Positions 37,626 to 47,128 of a stretch of DNA of 64,000 bases are shown piece after piece. Every line of letters begins with the position of its first letter. The stretch's first letter is position 1. Under the pieces are notes generated by a model, which ran no database searches, was not told where the DNA came from, and saw nothing but the letters and a program-made list of their open reading frames with translations. The DNA lies in contig NZ_KI440838.1 of NCBI RefSeq assembly GCF_000474945.1, forward strand, positions 35,082 to 99,081. Direction: 5' to 3'. Both the position numbers and the translations under genes were made by a program. This DNA is from Solimonas soli DSM 21787 (GTDB lineage Bacteria; Pseudomonadota; Gammaproteobacteria; Nevskiales; Nevskiaceae).

Positions 37626-38654
37626 ATGACGGCAAGCATGACGAAGCGCGCGACGGGCATCACGGCCCTGCTGCTCCTGGCCCTGTGGGGTGTACGGCCG
37701 GCGCACGCGGCCTGCGACGTGACGGTGCCGCGCGGCGGCGACATCGCCGCGGCGATTGCCGCGCTGCCGGACGACGGGCACGCCAGGACGGTGTGCCTCG
37801 GCGCCGGCGACTACCTGCTGCGCCGGTTCGTGCCCATCCTGCGCGACGGCGTGCACCTGCGCGGCAGCGGCGCGGCCACCGTGCTGCGCATGCAGGACGG
37901 CGTCGCCCAGCCGCTGATCGTGATCGGCGACTGGCGCGACGAGGCGCCGGCGCAGCCGGTCCGCGACGTGAGCATCGAGCACCTGAAGCTGGTCGGCGCG
38001 CGCGCGGATCACGAATTCATGCCCGAGCATCCGTATCTCAGCAACAGCGCGATCGTCGTGCGCCGCGGCGAGAACATCGCCCTGCAGGATCTCGAACTCG
38101 ACGCCTGCCGCAGCGCCTGCATCCTCACCGAGCGCGACACGCGCGGCGTGCGCATCGAGCGCAATCGCATCCTCGGCGCGGTCTGGGACGGCGTGTCGTT
38201 CAACCGCTCGGCGCAGGTCACCGTGCGCGACAACGAGATTCGCGGCAACAGCGCCGCCGGCATCACCGCCGAGCATCTCGAGGACAGCGAGATCCGCGGC
38301 AACACGATCGCCGGCAATGGCTCGCACGGCCTGTATCTGTCGGACTCGCTGCGCAACCGCGTCGTCGCCAACCGCATCGAGAACAACCGGCATGCGGCGG
38401 TGTTCCTGACCTGCGCCGTGCGCTTCCGCGATCCGCAGCCGGTGCTGTGCTGGGACAACAGCATGAGCCAGGGCAATGTGTTCGAGGACAACCGCCTCGC
38501 GCGCAACGAGCATGGCTACGACATCGGCGCCGACCGCGCCGCCAACTGCAAGCTGCCGCAGTGGCAGCCGAACGTCTGGCGCGACAACCGCAGCGATGCG
38601 CCGAACCGCGATCCGCGGCCGGAGCAGTTCGGCCTGTGCACGCGCGCCGGCTAG
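37626..38654 (+). CDS. Exported right-handed beta-helix protein
   Basis: A 342-residue protein with signal peptide (MTKRATGITALLLLALWG...) and a run of parallel beta-helix coils from about 130 on, including repeated segments such as IERNRILGAV, VRDNEIRGN, IRGNTIAGN and VVANRIENN; two Cys pairs may bridge the cap and C-terminus. This NosD/pectate-lyase-like fold binds or cleaves polysaccharide or holds a ligand; no catalytic residues are clear. Start at ATG 37626 or 37638; upstream GGAG lies very close to the first. Confidence 0.75.
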   Translation: MTASMTKRATGITALLLLALWGVRPAHAACDVTVPRGGDIAAAIAALPDDGHARTVCLGAGDYLLRRFVPILRDGVHLRGSGAATVLRMQDGVAQPLIVIGDWRDEAPAQPVRDVSIEHLKLVGARADHEFMPEHPYLSNSAIVVRRGENIALQDLELDACRSACILTERDTRGVRIERNRILGAVWDGVSFNRSAQVTVRDNEIRGNSAAGITAEHLEDSEIRGNTIAGNGSHGLYLSDSLRNRVVANRIENNRHAAVFLTCAVRFRDPQPVLCWDNSMSQGNVFEDNRLARNEHGYDIGADRAANCKLPQWQPNVWRDNRSDAPNRDPRPEQFGLCTRAG

Positions 38655-38667
38655 CGTCGCGGGAGGC

Positions 38668-39081
<414 letters not shown>

Positions 39082-39201
39082 CCGGCGGCCTTCATCGGCG
39101 GGCAATGGCGGTGGCCGATGATGCCCGATCGGCGGCGCACGCCGCGCCGGACTGGCATCGGATTTGCCAGCCATAAGGCGACGGCAGGCCGGGAGATGAC
39201 G

Positions 39202-40443
39202 ATGGACAGCGTGGCGAGCGGCAGTTCGATGACCGGCCTCGTGCTCACCGCCGGCGGTGCGCGCGGCGCCTATCAGGCCGGCGTCATCAAGCGCGTCAGC
39301 GAGATTGCGGCGCTGCGCGACGGCCCGTCGCCGTTCCAGATCATCGCCGGCGCTTCGGCCGGCGCCATCAATGGCGCCGCGCTCGCCGCGGCCAATTCCA
39401 GCTTCGCCGAAGGCGCGGCACAGCTCGCCAGGCTGTGGTCGCAGCTGACGTTCTCCGACGTGTTCCGCACCGACACGCGCGCGCTGGCGAAGACCGGCGG
39501 CAAGCTGGCGCTCGACATGGCGCTCGGCGGCCTGATCGGCGGCGGTCGCGCCGACGCCCTGGTCGACAGCACGCCGCTGCGCGGCTTCCTCGACAGGCAC
39601 CTGCGCTTCGACGGCATCGCCGAGGCGATCGCCAAGGGCGATCTCTATGCCCTGGCGATCACCGCCACCGGCTATCACTCCGGCAAGGCCTTCACCTTCA
39701 TCCAGGGCCAGGCCGGACATCCGGTGTGGAACAAGAGCCGCCGCGTCGCGCTGTCGACGCAGCTGACGCTCGACCACGTGCGCGCCTCGTCATCGATTCC
39801 CATCGTCTTTCCGCCGGTCGCGCTGCGCGCCGGCGCTGCGGTCGCGTATTTCGGCGACGGCGCGCTGCGCCTGACCACGCCGCTGTCGCCGGCGATCCGC
39901 CTCGGCGCCGAGCGCCTGTTCGCGATCGGCGTGCGCTGCCAGGAAGCCGCCGACAGCCTGCTGCGTTCGGAACTGGCGGCCGATCCCGATCTGGTCGCGA
40001 GCCTGCAGCGGCCGCCGCTCGCGCAGATCTGCGGCGTGTTCCTCAACGCGATCTTCCTCGATCACCTCGACGCCGACGTCGATCATCTGCGCCGCATGAA
40101 CGAGCTGGTGTCGGCGTTCCAGTCGGTGTCGCACACGCACGACGCCATGCAGAGCGGCGTCAGCGAGCCGATGCGCATCGTCGAGCCGCTGATCCTCTCG
40201 CCCTCGGCCGATCTCGCCATCATCGCCAAGACCCTCGCGCACCGCCTGCCGCGCGCGATCCGCTACGTGATGGACGGCCTCGGCACGCCGGACGCGCAGA
40301 GCGCCGACCTGACCAGCTATCTGCTGTTCGACAAGGCCTTCACCAGCGAACTGATCCAGCTCGGCTATCGCGACGCGGCGCAGCGGATCGACGAGATCGA
40401 GCACTTCCTGGTCGGCGCGCGCCTGAGCCGGCGCCGCGCCTGA
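39202..40443 (+). CDS. Patatin-like phospholipase
   Basis: A 413-residue patatin. GLVLTAGGARGAYQAGV near residues 13-29 is the oxyanion motif; the nucleophile Ser 52 is in AGASAGAINGAAL; the catalytic Asp 219 in FGDGAL. It resembles cytoplasmic RssA-like or ExoU-distant acyl hydrolases. ATG 39202 has GGGAG six bases before it; an ATG at 39196 is too close. No signal peptide. The second patatin of the window; not similar in domain layout to the DUF3336 one. Confidence 0.85.
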   Translation: MDSVASGSSMTGLVLTAGGARGAYQAGVIKRVSEIAALRDGPSPFQIIAGASAGAINGAALAAANSSFAEGAAQLARLWSQLTFSDVFRTDTRALAKTGGKLALDMALGGLIGGGRADALVDSTPLRGFLDRHLRFDGIAEAIAKGDLYALAITATGYHSGKAFTFIQGQAGHPVWNKSRRVALSTQLTLDHVRASSSIPIVFPPVALRAGAAVAYFGDGALRLTTPLSPAIRLGAERLFAIGVRCQEAADSLLRSELAADPDLVASLQRPPLAQICGVFLNAIFLDHLDADVDHLRRMNELVSAFQSVSHTHDAMQSGVSEPMRIVEPLILSPSADLAIIAKTLAHRLPRAIRYVMDGLGTPDAQSADLTSYLLFDKAFTSELIQLGYRDAAQRIDEIEHFLVGARLSRRRA

Positions 40444-40489
40444 ACCGCGAGACCCGGGTAGTGGTTTCCCCGGCGCCGCGCGCAGCTGT

Positions 40490-41071
40490 CTATTCGGGCG
40501 CGTGCGCCGCCGCTTTCGCCGCGCGCAAGGTCTCCCGCACCATCAGCAGCAGTTCCTTCGCATAGCGCGGGCTCGTCTTCAGCGGCGGCGCATGCGGATT
40601 CTCCGCTGCGTGCCGGGCGGCCGCCGCGGCGAGCTGCGCCTGCTCGCGGCGCGCATTGCGGATCAGGGTGCGCAGCCGCTGGCTGTCGACGCCGGGATGC
40701 GCGGCGATCCATTCGGTGACCGCCGCATCGTCGGCGAGCAGGCGATCGCGCCAGCGGTCGGCGAACTGCAGTGCCCGTTCGCGGCCGCGGTGGTAATCGG
40801 CGATCGCCCGACGCAGCGGCGCCGGGTCGATCTCGCGCAGCAGCTTGCCGAGATACTGGCCGTGGCGGCGCCGCGCCTCGTGCGCGGTGATCGTGCGCAT
40901 CGTGCGGAACGCTTCGCGCAGGCGCTCGTCCATGCCGATGCGGTCGAGCTGCGCGTCCGGCAGATCGAGCAGGGCGTTGCCGAGGTCCTTCAGCTCCTCG
41001 GCGTCGCGCTTGACCTGCGACTTGCTCGGGCCGTCGTAGCCGAAATCGAGCGGCGGGGGTTTCTTGGCCAT
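40490..41071 (-). CDS. darP: Ribosome-associated protein DarP (YjgA/DUF615)
   Basis: A 193-residue helical protein of the DUF615 family, which binds the late 50S subunit and helps its assembly. GPSKSQVKRDAEELKDLGNAL (begins near residue 14) and AHEARRRHGQYLGKLLRE are family hallmarks. Its start codon shares one base with the DUF1415 stop upstream (minus strand TGATG), so the two are coupled. Confidence 0.93.
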   Translation of the reverse strand: MAKKPPPLDFGYDGPSKSQVKRDAEELKDLGNALLDLPDAQLDRIGMDERLREAFRTMRTITAHEARRRHGQYLGKLLREIDPAPLRRAIADYHRGRERALQFADRWRDRLLADDAAVTEWIAAHPGVDSQRLRTLIRNARREQAQLAAAAARHAAENPHAPPLKTSPRYAKELLLMVRETLRAAKAAAHAPE

Positions 41072-41622
41072 CAGGACCTGCCTCGCGCGAGGTAGGCGAA
41101 CAGGCGCGCGCGCGTCGCATCACTCATCTCGCGCAGCTTGCGGATATTGGTGTCGGGAATGCCGTCGACGTCCGGGTGGCTGTCGATCGCCGCCTCGACG
41201 CTGTCCTCGCGCAGCAGATGCAGCAGCGGCCATGGCGCGCGGTTCGTCAGGTTCCCGGCATCGTCCGGCAAGGTGTCCGCGAACTGGTAATCCGGGTGGA
41301 AGCTCGCCACCTGGTAGAGGCCGCTCCACTCGAACTGGTCGAGCATGCCGTCGACCTGGTCGAGGAAATCGTTGTACTCGGCGAAGTCGGCGAACAGGTG
41401 CGGCACGGCGATCAGCGTCGTCTCGATCTGCTCCGGCGGCGTGTCGTCGAGCCTGGCGAGTTCCAGCTGCAGCTCGGCGAGCAGATCCAGCTCCTCGCGC
41501 GCCTCGCTGACCACCACGCGCACGCGCCCGGCGCGGGTCGGCTTGGCGGCGAACGGGCACAGGTTGAGACCGATGACGATGTCATCGAGCCACTGGCGGA
41601 TTTCGGCTTCGATCGGGTGCAC
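41071..41622 (-). CDS. DUF1415 family protein
   Basis: A 183-residue protein whose VIGLNLCPFAAKPTRAGRVR (about residues 16-35) matches the DUF1415 N-terminus. Function unknown, but it is widespread in Gammaproteobacteria. A GTG at 41622 is used: it gives VHPIEAEIRQWLDDIVIG, the family start; there is no nearby ATG or strong binding site. Translationally coupled to darP. Confidence 0.87.
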   Translation of the reverse strand: MHPIEAEIRQWLDDIVIGLNLCPFAAKPTRAGRVRVVVSEAREELDLLAELQLELARLDDTPPEQIETTLIAVPHLFADFAEYNDFLDQVDGMLDQFEWSGLYQVASFHPDYQFADTLPDDAGNLTNRAPWPLLHLLREDSVEAAIDSHPDVDGIPDTNIRKLREMSDATRARLFAYLARGRS

Positions 41623-41724
41623 GGTGACGGCGCGGCGGTGACGGGCGCACAGGGTAAAGGCTTTGCCGCCGGCGCGCCTCGGGCCGGCCGCCGGCGTTCC
41701 GCGCCGCCTCGTCCGCCCATAGCG

Positions 41725-41730
41725 TATAGT
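41725..41730 (+). promoter_or_regulatory. Putative -10 box of the unknown two-gene operon
   Basis: TATAGT, in a GC-rich region 110 bases upstream of the first start codon. No good -35 at 16-18 bases. Followed by a hairpin-forming leader. Confidence 0.3.
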
Positions 41731-41737
41731 GGTCCTC

Positions 41738-41775
41738 TCGCGAAGCCTCCTGGGGCCTGCGGCCCGCCTTCGCGA
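41738..41775 (+). promoter_or_regulatory. Structured leader hairpin of the unknown operon
   Basis: Arms TCGCGAAG (41738-41745) and CTTCGCGA (41768-41775) are perfect complements, and inside them GGGCC-TGC-GGCCC forms a second stem. In an mRNA started at the TATAGT box this two-tier hairpin would be at the very 5' end, protecting the transcript or controlling it. Confidence 0.4.
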
Positions 41776-41838
41776 CAGCCGGCGGCGTCTGCGCGGGCCT
41801 GACTCAGCGGGGAGCAAGGCTCTCCAAGGCAGTTCTCC

Positions 41839-42231
41839 ATGAGTACCGAAACAGGGCTTATCCGCGGTGTCGCGGTTTCCCTCCCCGACGGCATGGTCAG
41901 GCGTGAACTGGCGCGGCTGCACCCGTACACCATCGGCTGCTGCCGGCGCATCGGCCTGCGCAACGAGGCCGGCGCGGTCTATCGCTGGATTCGCACCGTC
42001 GGTCTCGGCCACTTCCTCGACGTCGTGGCGGCGATGACGCGTCTCGGCTACGTCGACGAATGGCAGCAGGCGAGCGGGCACGGCGGCTTCGACGTCGTTC
42101 TGTCTCCGGACATCAACCGCTCCTCGGCGGCGGCGCAGCACGCGGCGCGCACCGTCCGGGTCCGCGACCCCGGCGGGCGGCGGCTGCGTGGCGATGCCTC
42201 GGCGCACGCCGCGCACGGCAGCGCGCCATGA
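41839..42231 (+). CDS. Unknown protein, first gene of a two-gene operon
   Basis: A 130-residue protein, MSTETGLIRGVAVSLPDG at its start. The conserved-looking part is residues 1-90 (YTIGCCRRIGLRNEAGAVYRW, then LGHFLDVVAAMTRLGYVDEW), with a possible Cys pair; the C-terminal 40 residues are Arg/Ala-rich and likely disordered. Not recognised. The stop overlaps the next start by four bases (ATGA). AAGG lies before its ATG. Codon use is like the core genome. Transcribed away from the DUF1415/darP pair. Confidence 0.6.
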   Translation: MSTETGLIRGVAVSLPDGMVRRELARLHPYTIGCCRRIGLRNEAGAVYRWIRTVGLGHFLDVVAAMTRLGYVDEWQQASGHGGFDVVLSPDINRSSAAAQHAARTVRVRDPGGRRLRGDASAHAAHGSAP

Positions 42232-42617
42232 ACAACAAGCAGGCGCGCCAGCCCAGGCAGGATCTGTTCACCAGCGCGATGGGCGGCGGCACGATCCGCA
42301 GGGCGAGCGATCTCGCGCTGGTGACGTTTCGCGACGCCGCGCTGATCACCACCAGCGAGGAGTTGCGTCGCGCGCAGCAGTGGGGCCGTGCCCGCGACGC
42401 CAGCGCCAACGAACACGACGATCGCCTGACGCTGCTGCAGCAGCTCGACACGATGATCGCGCGCGCCGGCACCGCCGAACCGACGCGCGGCGAGCCCGCG
42501 ACCATCGTGCGCCTGGTGCGCAAGATGCACGAAAGCGGAATGAATATGGCCGAATGGAAGATCCCGCAGCCGGTGCGCGACCTGCTGCTCGCGGCGCAGG
42601 CGACGGGGAGTGCGTGA
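42228..42617 (+). CDS. Unknown protein, second gene of a two-gene operon
   Basis: A 129-residue basic and helical protein, MNNKQARQPRQDLFTSAMGG at the start. It has a Thr/Ser-rich middle and helical segments (LTLLQQLDTMIARAG, TIVRLVRKMHESGMNMAEW) that could be a small DNA- or RNA-binding or partner protein; no motif is recognised. It overlaps the previous gene by four bases, which implies both proteins are made together. Confidence 0.6.
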   Translation: MNNKQARQPRQDLFTSAMGGGTIRRASDLALVTFRDAALITTSEELRRAQQWGRARDASANEHDDRLTLLQQLDTMIARAGTAEPTRGEPATIVRLVRKMHESGMNMAEWKIPQPVRDLLLAAQATGSA

Positions 42618-42695
42618 GCGCGCGCGCCGGGCGCGCCTAGCCGCCGCGCGCCGCGCCGGCGCGGCGCGCGTCCGTCGCCGCCGATCGCCGCCGGC

Positions 42696-43595
42696 ATGAT
42701 GCGATTCCACATCCTGCATCGCACCTGCTACGGCTTCACCGCGCCGGTCGCGCTCGGCGCGCATGAGCTGCGGCTGCGGCCGCGCGAAGGGCAGGACCTG
42801 CACATCGAGTCCTTCCGGCTCGACATCCAGCCGCGCGCCAGCCTGCGCTGGCATCGCGATGCGGAAGACAACGTGGTCGCCGTCGCCAGCTTCGCGGACA
42901 CCGCGCAGCAGCTGGCCATATCGAGCGAAGTCGTCGTGCAGCAGCACAATGTCAATCCCTTCGACTTCCTGGTCGCCGAGCACGCGCTGCAGTTCCCGTT
43001 CCGGTATACCGAGGAAGAAGCCGCGGTCCTGCGGCCGTACATGCGCGCCTTCGACGCTCCGCCCTGCACGGAGCGCTTCGGCGCCTGGCTGTGGCGAGGC
43101 GCGTTCGAGCACGGCGGCCGGCGCGAGACGTTCGCCGTGCTGCAACAGCTGAATCAATACGTGTGCGACAGCCTGCGCTACCGCGTGCGCCACGAAGCCG
43201 GCGTGCAGAGCGCGGACACGACCCTGGCGCTGGGCAGCGGCGCCTGCCGCGACTTCGCGGCGCTGCTGGCCGAAGCCGCGCGCCAGCTCGGATTCGCGGC
43301 GCGCTTCGTCAGCGGCTATCTGCGCACCGAAGCGTCGGGTGCGGATCCGGGCGCCACACATGCCTGGACGGAAATCTATCTGCCCGGCGCGGGCTGGAAA
43401 GGTTTCGATCCGATGCAGGCGCAGCTTTGCGCGCGCGATCATTTCGCGGTGGCGGCGGCACGGGAGCCGGCGTCGGTGCCGCCCGTCTCGGGCGCCTACG
43501 CCGGTGCCGCGGGCTCGCGGCTCGACGTCGGCATCTGGATCACCGCCTGGCCCGGCGGCGCGGCGGACGACAGCACCGCGACGCAATGCGCGTGA
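42696..43595 (+). CDS. Transglutaminase-like cysteine protein
   Basis: A 299-residue protein with the bacterial transglutaminase N-terminal domain (HRTCYGFTAPVALGAHELRL) and the core triad: Cys 184 in GSGACRDFAALL, His 222 in ATHAWTEIYLP, Asp 238 in GWKGFDPM. Such proteins act as peptidases or cross-linkers in the cytoplasm and often sit beside circularly permuted ATP-grasp and alpha-E genes, which are absent here. Start at 42696 or 42699. Third in line after the unknown two-gene unit, with an 78-base gap. Confidence 0.87.
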   Translation: MMRFHILHRTCYGFTAPVALGAHELRLRPREGQDLHIESFRLDIQPRASLRWHRDAEDNVVAVASFADTAQQLAISSEVVVQQHNVNPFDFLVAEHALQFPFRYTEEEAAVLRPYMRAFDAPPCTERFGAWLWRGAFEHGGRRETFAVLQQLNQYVCDSLRYRVRHEAGVQSADTTLALGSGACRDFAALLAEAARQLGFAARFVSGYLRTEASGADPGATHAWTEIYLPGAGWKGFDPMQAQLCARDHFAVAAAREPASVPPVSGAYAGAAGSRLDVGIWITAWPGGAADDSTATQCA

Positions 43596-43979
43596 ACAGA
43601 CCTCGGTCGTCGATGAGATTCCGCAGGCCCTGCCCGCGGAGCCGCTGCAGATTCTCCAGCATGCCCATGACAAGCGCGGGATCGCTGCGCTCCCGGTCGC
43701 CGAGCTCGGCAACGATGCGCAGCGGATGGATGCTGCGGTAGGACTTGGTGGGATCGCCGGCGAAGCGCTGGTGGGTGACGTTCGGGTCGTCCGCTGTGCC
43801 CGAGGAGCTGTCGAGCCGCGTCGCGGAATCGCGGCATCCGCGGGCGCTCGATCCCGAAATCGAAGCGCTTGCACGGCAGTATGGCTTGGCCGTGGCGGCG
43901 CCATCACAGTAGGAGAGCCATCGCTCCGGTGCTGTCGCCGGCGCTCCGCGGCGGCGCGTCGACGAAGCGCGCGCGCTTC
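43596..43979. other. Gene-poor gap with overlapping coding-like frames on both strands
   Basis: This 384-base stretch carries two coding-like signals. On the minus strand (about 43600-43790) a frame reads VTHQRFAGDPTKSYRSIHPL and then VMGMLENLQRLRGQGLRNLI with strongly GC-rich third positions. On the plus strand (43734-43913) a frame ends GSSAVPEELSSRVAESRHPR followed by ALARQYGLAVAAPSQ. Neither has a plausible start, ribosome binding site or recognised family, so these may be remnants of lost genes. No terminator or repeat is seen. Confidence 0.35.
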
Positions 43980-45266
43980 TCAGCCCAGGCTCTCGATCAA
44001 GGCCACGCTGCCCTGGCCGCCGTCCGCGCAGATGCTGACGATCGCGCGCGTGCCCGCCGGCATCGCGGCGAGTTCCTTGACCGACTGGCTGAGGATGCGC
44101 GCGCCGGTGGCGCCGAAGGGATGGCCGATGGCGACGCTGCCGCCGTTCGGGTTGACGCGGTCGCGCGGGAAGACGCCGAAGTCGGCGTCGACGCCGGCCT
44201 TGTCGCGCAGGAAGCTCTTGTCTTCGAGCGCCTTGATGTGGAACAGCACCTGGGCCGAGAACGCTTCGTGGATTTCCCAGAGGGCGATGTCCTCGTACTT
44301 CAGGCCGTGCCGCGCGAGCAGACGCGGGATCGCGAAGGCCGGCGCCATCAACAGGCCCTCGTGGCGGAAGTCGATCGCGGCGATTTCCCAGTCGAGCAGT
44401 TTCACGCGCGGCGTGTCCGACGGCAGCCTGGCGATGCCGGCCTGCGTGCCGACCCAGATGGCGGCCGCGCCGTCGGTCAGCGGCGAGGAATTGCCGGCGC
44501 TGAGCGTGCCCTGGCCGCTCGTGCGGTCGAAGGCCGGCGGCAGTTTGGCGAGCTTGTCGAGCGAGGTGTCCTTGCGCGGAATGCCGTCGCGGGCGACGTC
44601 GCCGACGGCGACGACCAGATCGTCGAAGAAACCGCGCTCCCAGGCCGCCACCGCGTTCTTGTGGCTGGCGAGCGCCGAGGCGTCCTGCTCGCGGCGCGGG
44701 ATCTGCCATTCCCTGGCGGTGATCTCGGTGTGCTCGCCCATCGACAGGCCGGTCGTGCGGTTGGTGACGGCCGGGATGTAGAGCTTGACGTCGCCGAGCC
44801 GGAGGTCGCGGATCGCCGCGAACTTGTCGCCGACCGATTTCGCCTTCTGGAACTTGCGCAGCCAGTCGCTGAGCGTCTGCGTCAGGCCGACCTGCACGCG
44901 GCTCATGCTCTCGACGCCGCCGACCAGCGCCAGCTGGCGGCTGGAGTCGTTCAGCATGCCGGCCGCCTCGAAGGCGCCGATCATGCTCGTCGAGCAGGCC
45001 ATGATGGTCGAGAACGCGGTGATGGTCGGCGGCGCGCCGGCTTCCATCAGCACCTCGCGCGCGAGGTTGCTCCAGGTGAGGTTCGGCACCACGCTGCCCC
45101 AGACCGCGAAGTCGGGCGTCGCACCCTTGGCGAGCATGGCCTGCACGACCGGCACCGACAGGGCGATGGCGTCGTATTTCGCCAGCGCGCCCTCGACCTT
45201 GGCGAACGGCGTGCGCACGCCGGCGGCGATGAAGACGTCGTGGCGGGTCGTCGGTGCGGGAGCCAT
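43980..45266 (-). CDS. Acetyl-CoA acetyltransferase/thiolase (FadI-like)
   Basis: A 428-residue thiolase. Active-site Cys is near residue 91 in STIMACSTSM; His in WEIHEAFSAQVL near 331 and Cys in SICADGGQG near 410 complete the set. The nucleophile motif and 428-residue length point to the FadI branch rather than FadA, probably cleaving 3-ketoacyl-CoA in fatty acid degradation or condensing acetyl-CoA. No hydratase/dehydrogenase partner gene is adjacent. ATG 45266 gives MAPAPTTRHDVFIAAGVRTP. Confidence 0.9.
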   Translation of the reverse strand: MAPAPTTRHDVFIAAGVRTPFAKVEGALAKYDAIALSVPVVQAMLAKGATPDFAVWGSVVPNLTWSNLAREVLMEAGAPPTITAFSTIMACSTSMIGAFEAAGMLNDSSRQLALVGGVESMSRVQVGLTQTLSDWLRKFQKAKSVGDKFAAIRDLRLGDVKLYIPAVTNRTTGLSMGEHTEITAREWQIPRREQDASALASHKNAVAAWERGFFDDLVVAVGDVARDGIPRKDTSLDKLAKLPPAFDRTSGQGTLSAGNSSPLTDGAAAIWVGTQAGIARLPSDTPRVKLLDWEIAAIDFRHEGLLMAPAFAIPRLLARHGLKYEDIALWEIHEAFSAQVLFHIKALEDKSFLRDKAGVDADFGVFPRDRVNPNGGSVAIGHPFGATGARILSQSVKELAAMPAGTRAIVSICADGGQGSVALIESLG

Positions 45267-45406
45267 GTGCGTGTCCTTCGCGTGCGGGGCAATCGAGTCT
45301 AGCGCAGGCGGTTTTCGACGGCTCGCGATGCGGGCGAGGGCCGGCGCGTGCGGCGGCGGTGCATGCGCTACGATCGCCGCCGCGGTCCAGGGAAGGAGAG
45401 AGACGG

Positions 45407-45907
45407 GTGGCGAAGGTCGCGAAGTCATCGATGCTGTTCGCCGCGCTGCTGGCCGGCGGCGTGGCGCAGGCGCAGGCGCCGCCGCTGACGGCGGCCGCGC
45501 TGCGCGCCTGTGCGACGCAGGTGCAGCAGCTGCGCAGCGGCGCGGCGCAGCTGAACCGGCAGGTCGCCGAGGCCGACGCGCGGCGCGAGCGCATCGACGC
45601 GCAGGGCGCGGCGCTGCGGCAGGAGGCCGCGCAGCTCGATCGCGAGCACCTGCAGGCGCAGCTCGATCTGCAGCAGCGCCGCCGGCGGCACAACGACGAG
45701 GCTGCGGCCTTCAACGCGCAGATGCTCGCGCAGCGCCGCGCGATCGACGAGCTCAACCGCGTCAAGGCGGATTACGCGCGGCAATGCGCCGAGCGCAGCT
45801 ATCGGCGCAGCGATTTCGCCGCGCTGTCGCCCGACGCGCAGGCGGCGATGCGCGCCGGCCTCGACGATATCGTCGTGCCCTACGTCGAACCGGCGCCGGT
45901 GCGCTGA
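45407..45907 (+). CDS. Exported coiled-coil protein of unknown function
   Basis: A 166-residue protein from a GTG start with AAGGAG eight bases upstream. A signal peptide (KSSMLFAALLAGGVAQAQA) precedes a Gln/Arg/Ala-rich helix of about 90 residues, heptad-like (QQLRSGAAQLNRQVAEADAR). Resembles Skp-like or LysM-linked periplasmic helical proteins in look only. Two Cys, one before and one after the helix, may bridge. Divergent from the thiolase. Confidence 0.65.
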   Translation: MAKVAKSSMLFAALLAGGVAQAQAPPLTAAALRACATQVQQLRSGAAQLNRQVAEADARRERIDAQGAALRQEAAQLDREHLQAQLDLQQRRRRHNDEAAAFNAQMLAQRRAIDELNRVKADYARQCAERSYRRSDFAALSPDAQAAMRAGLDDIVVPYVEPAPVR

Positions 45908-45910
45908 GCG

Positions 45911-46375
45911 GTGCGCATCTGGGTCGACGCCGACGCCTGTCCGAAAGTCATCAAGGAGATCCTGTTCCGCGCGGCACAGCGCAAGCAGCTGGAACTGCTG
46001 CTCGTCGCCAACGCGCCGCTCGCGGTGCCGCGCCTGCCGTACATCCGAAGCGTGGTCGTCGCGCGGGGCCTCGATGTCGCCGACCAGCACATCACCGAAT
46101 GGGCGCAGCCCGGCGATCTGGTCGTCACCGCCGACATTCCGCTGGCGGCGGCGGTCGTCGCCAAGGGCATCGTCGCCATCAACCCGCGCGGCCAGCGCTA
46201 CGACCGTGACAACGTGCGCCAGCAGCTGGGCCTGCGCAATTTCATGGCCGACCTGCGCGGCGCCGGCGTCGAGACCGGCGGCCCGCCGGCCTTCCACGCA
46301 CGCGACCAGCAGGCTTTCGCCAACCAGCTGGAACAGCAGCTGCTGCGCGTGCCGAAGCGCGGCGCGGCGCGTTGA
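45911..46375 (+). CDS. YaiI/YqxD (DUF188) family protein
   Basis: A 154-residue PIN-like-fold protein of the DUF188/YaiI family. IWVDADACPKVIKEILFRAA at the N-terminus and DLVVTADIPLAAAVVAKG near 75-92 are the family motifs, with the acidic residues typical of a metal site. Start is GTG 45911, three bases after the preceding stop, so the two genes are coupled. Function unknown, probably a nuclease-like cytosolic protein. Confidence 0.93.
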   Translation: MRIWVDADACPKVIKEILFRAAQRKQLELLLVANAPLAVPRLPYIRSVVVARGLDVADQHITEWAQPGDLVVTADIPLAAAVVAKGIVAINPRGQRYDRDNVRQQLGLRNFMADLRGAGVETGGPPAFHARDQQAFANQLEQQLLRVPKRGAAR

Positions 46376-46423
46376 ACGACGGGCGGCGACGCTGTCGCGC
46401 CGCGCCGCCGCGCCGGCGCGGCC

Positions 46424-47020
46424 TCAGGGCGCCGACAGCGCTTCCATCTGGATGCGCAGCGTCACCGTCATGTTGAAGCCGTAGTCCTTGCCGGCATCGA
46501 GGCCGAACTCGTCGCGCTGGAAGCTCGCGAGCGCGTCGGCGCCGCAGATCTCGCGCGTCTTGAGCAGCGGATGCGCGATGCACTTGAACGAATTGACGGT
46601 GAGCGTCAGCGGCTTGCTGACGCCGTGCAGGGTCAGCGTGCCGACGACGCGCGTCGGCCGGCCGTCGACGAAATCGGCGAGCTTGCCCTTGTACGTCGCC
46701 TGCGGGTACTTCGCGGCGTCGAAGAATTCCGGCGCGACGGCTTTCTCGTGCATCGCGTCGAGGCCGAAGTCGACGCTGTCGATGTCCACGCTCACGTCGA
46801 CCTGCCCGGCCTTCGCCGCCTTGTCGAGCGTCATCGTGCCGCTGGTCTTGTTGAACTTGCCGCGCCAGATCGACACGCCGCCCATGTGGTCGGCCTCGAA
46901 GCTCGGATAGGTGTGCGCCGGATCGATCTCGTAGCGCACCGGCGCCGCCTGCGCGGCGCCCGCGGCCGCGCTGCAGATCATGGCCGCGAGGCGTGCGATT
47001 CGCTGGTGATGCTTGAACAT
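46424..47020 (-). CDS. YceI family periplasmic lipid-binding protein
   Basis: A 198-residue protein with signal peptide ([20 protein letters not shown]) and the YceI lipocalin-like beta-barrel: [19 protein letters not shown], then [17 protein letters not shown] and [18 protein letters not shown]. Binds polyisoprenoid or long-chain lipids in the periplasm. GGGGAG before ATG 47020 sets the start. Lone gene, not in a visible operon. Confidence 0.92.
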   Translation of the reverse strand: MFKHHQRIARLAAMICSAAAGAAQAAPVRYEIDPAHTYPSFEADHMGGVSIWRGKFNKTSGTMTLDKAAKAGQVDVSVDIDSVDFGLDAMHEKAVAPEFFDAAKYPQATYKGKLADFVDGRPTRVVGTLTLHGVSKPLTLTVNSFKCIAHPLLKTREICGADALASFQRDEFGLDAGKDYGFNMTVTLRIQMEALSAP

Positions 47021-47128
47021 CGGCTCTCCCCTCAAGTGGTGCCGCCGGGCTGGCGGCATATGGACGTCGAACGAGTCCGCGGAAAATCGACACGGCGCCT
47101 GCGCCTGCGCGATGCCCCGCCGCCTGGC

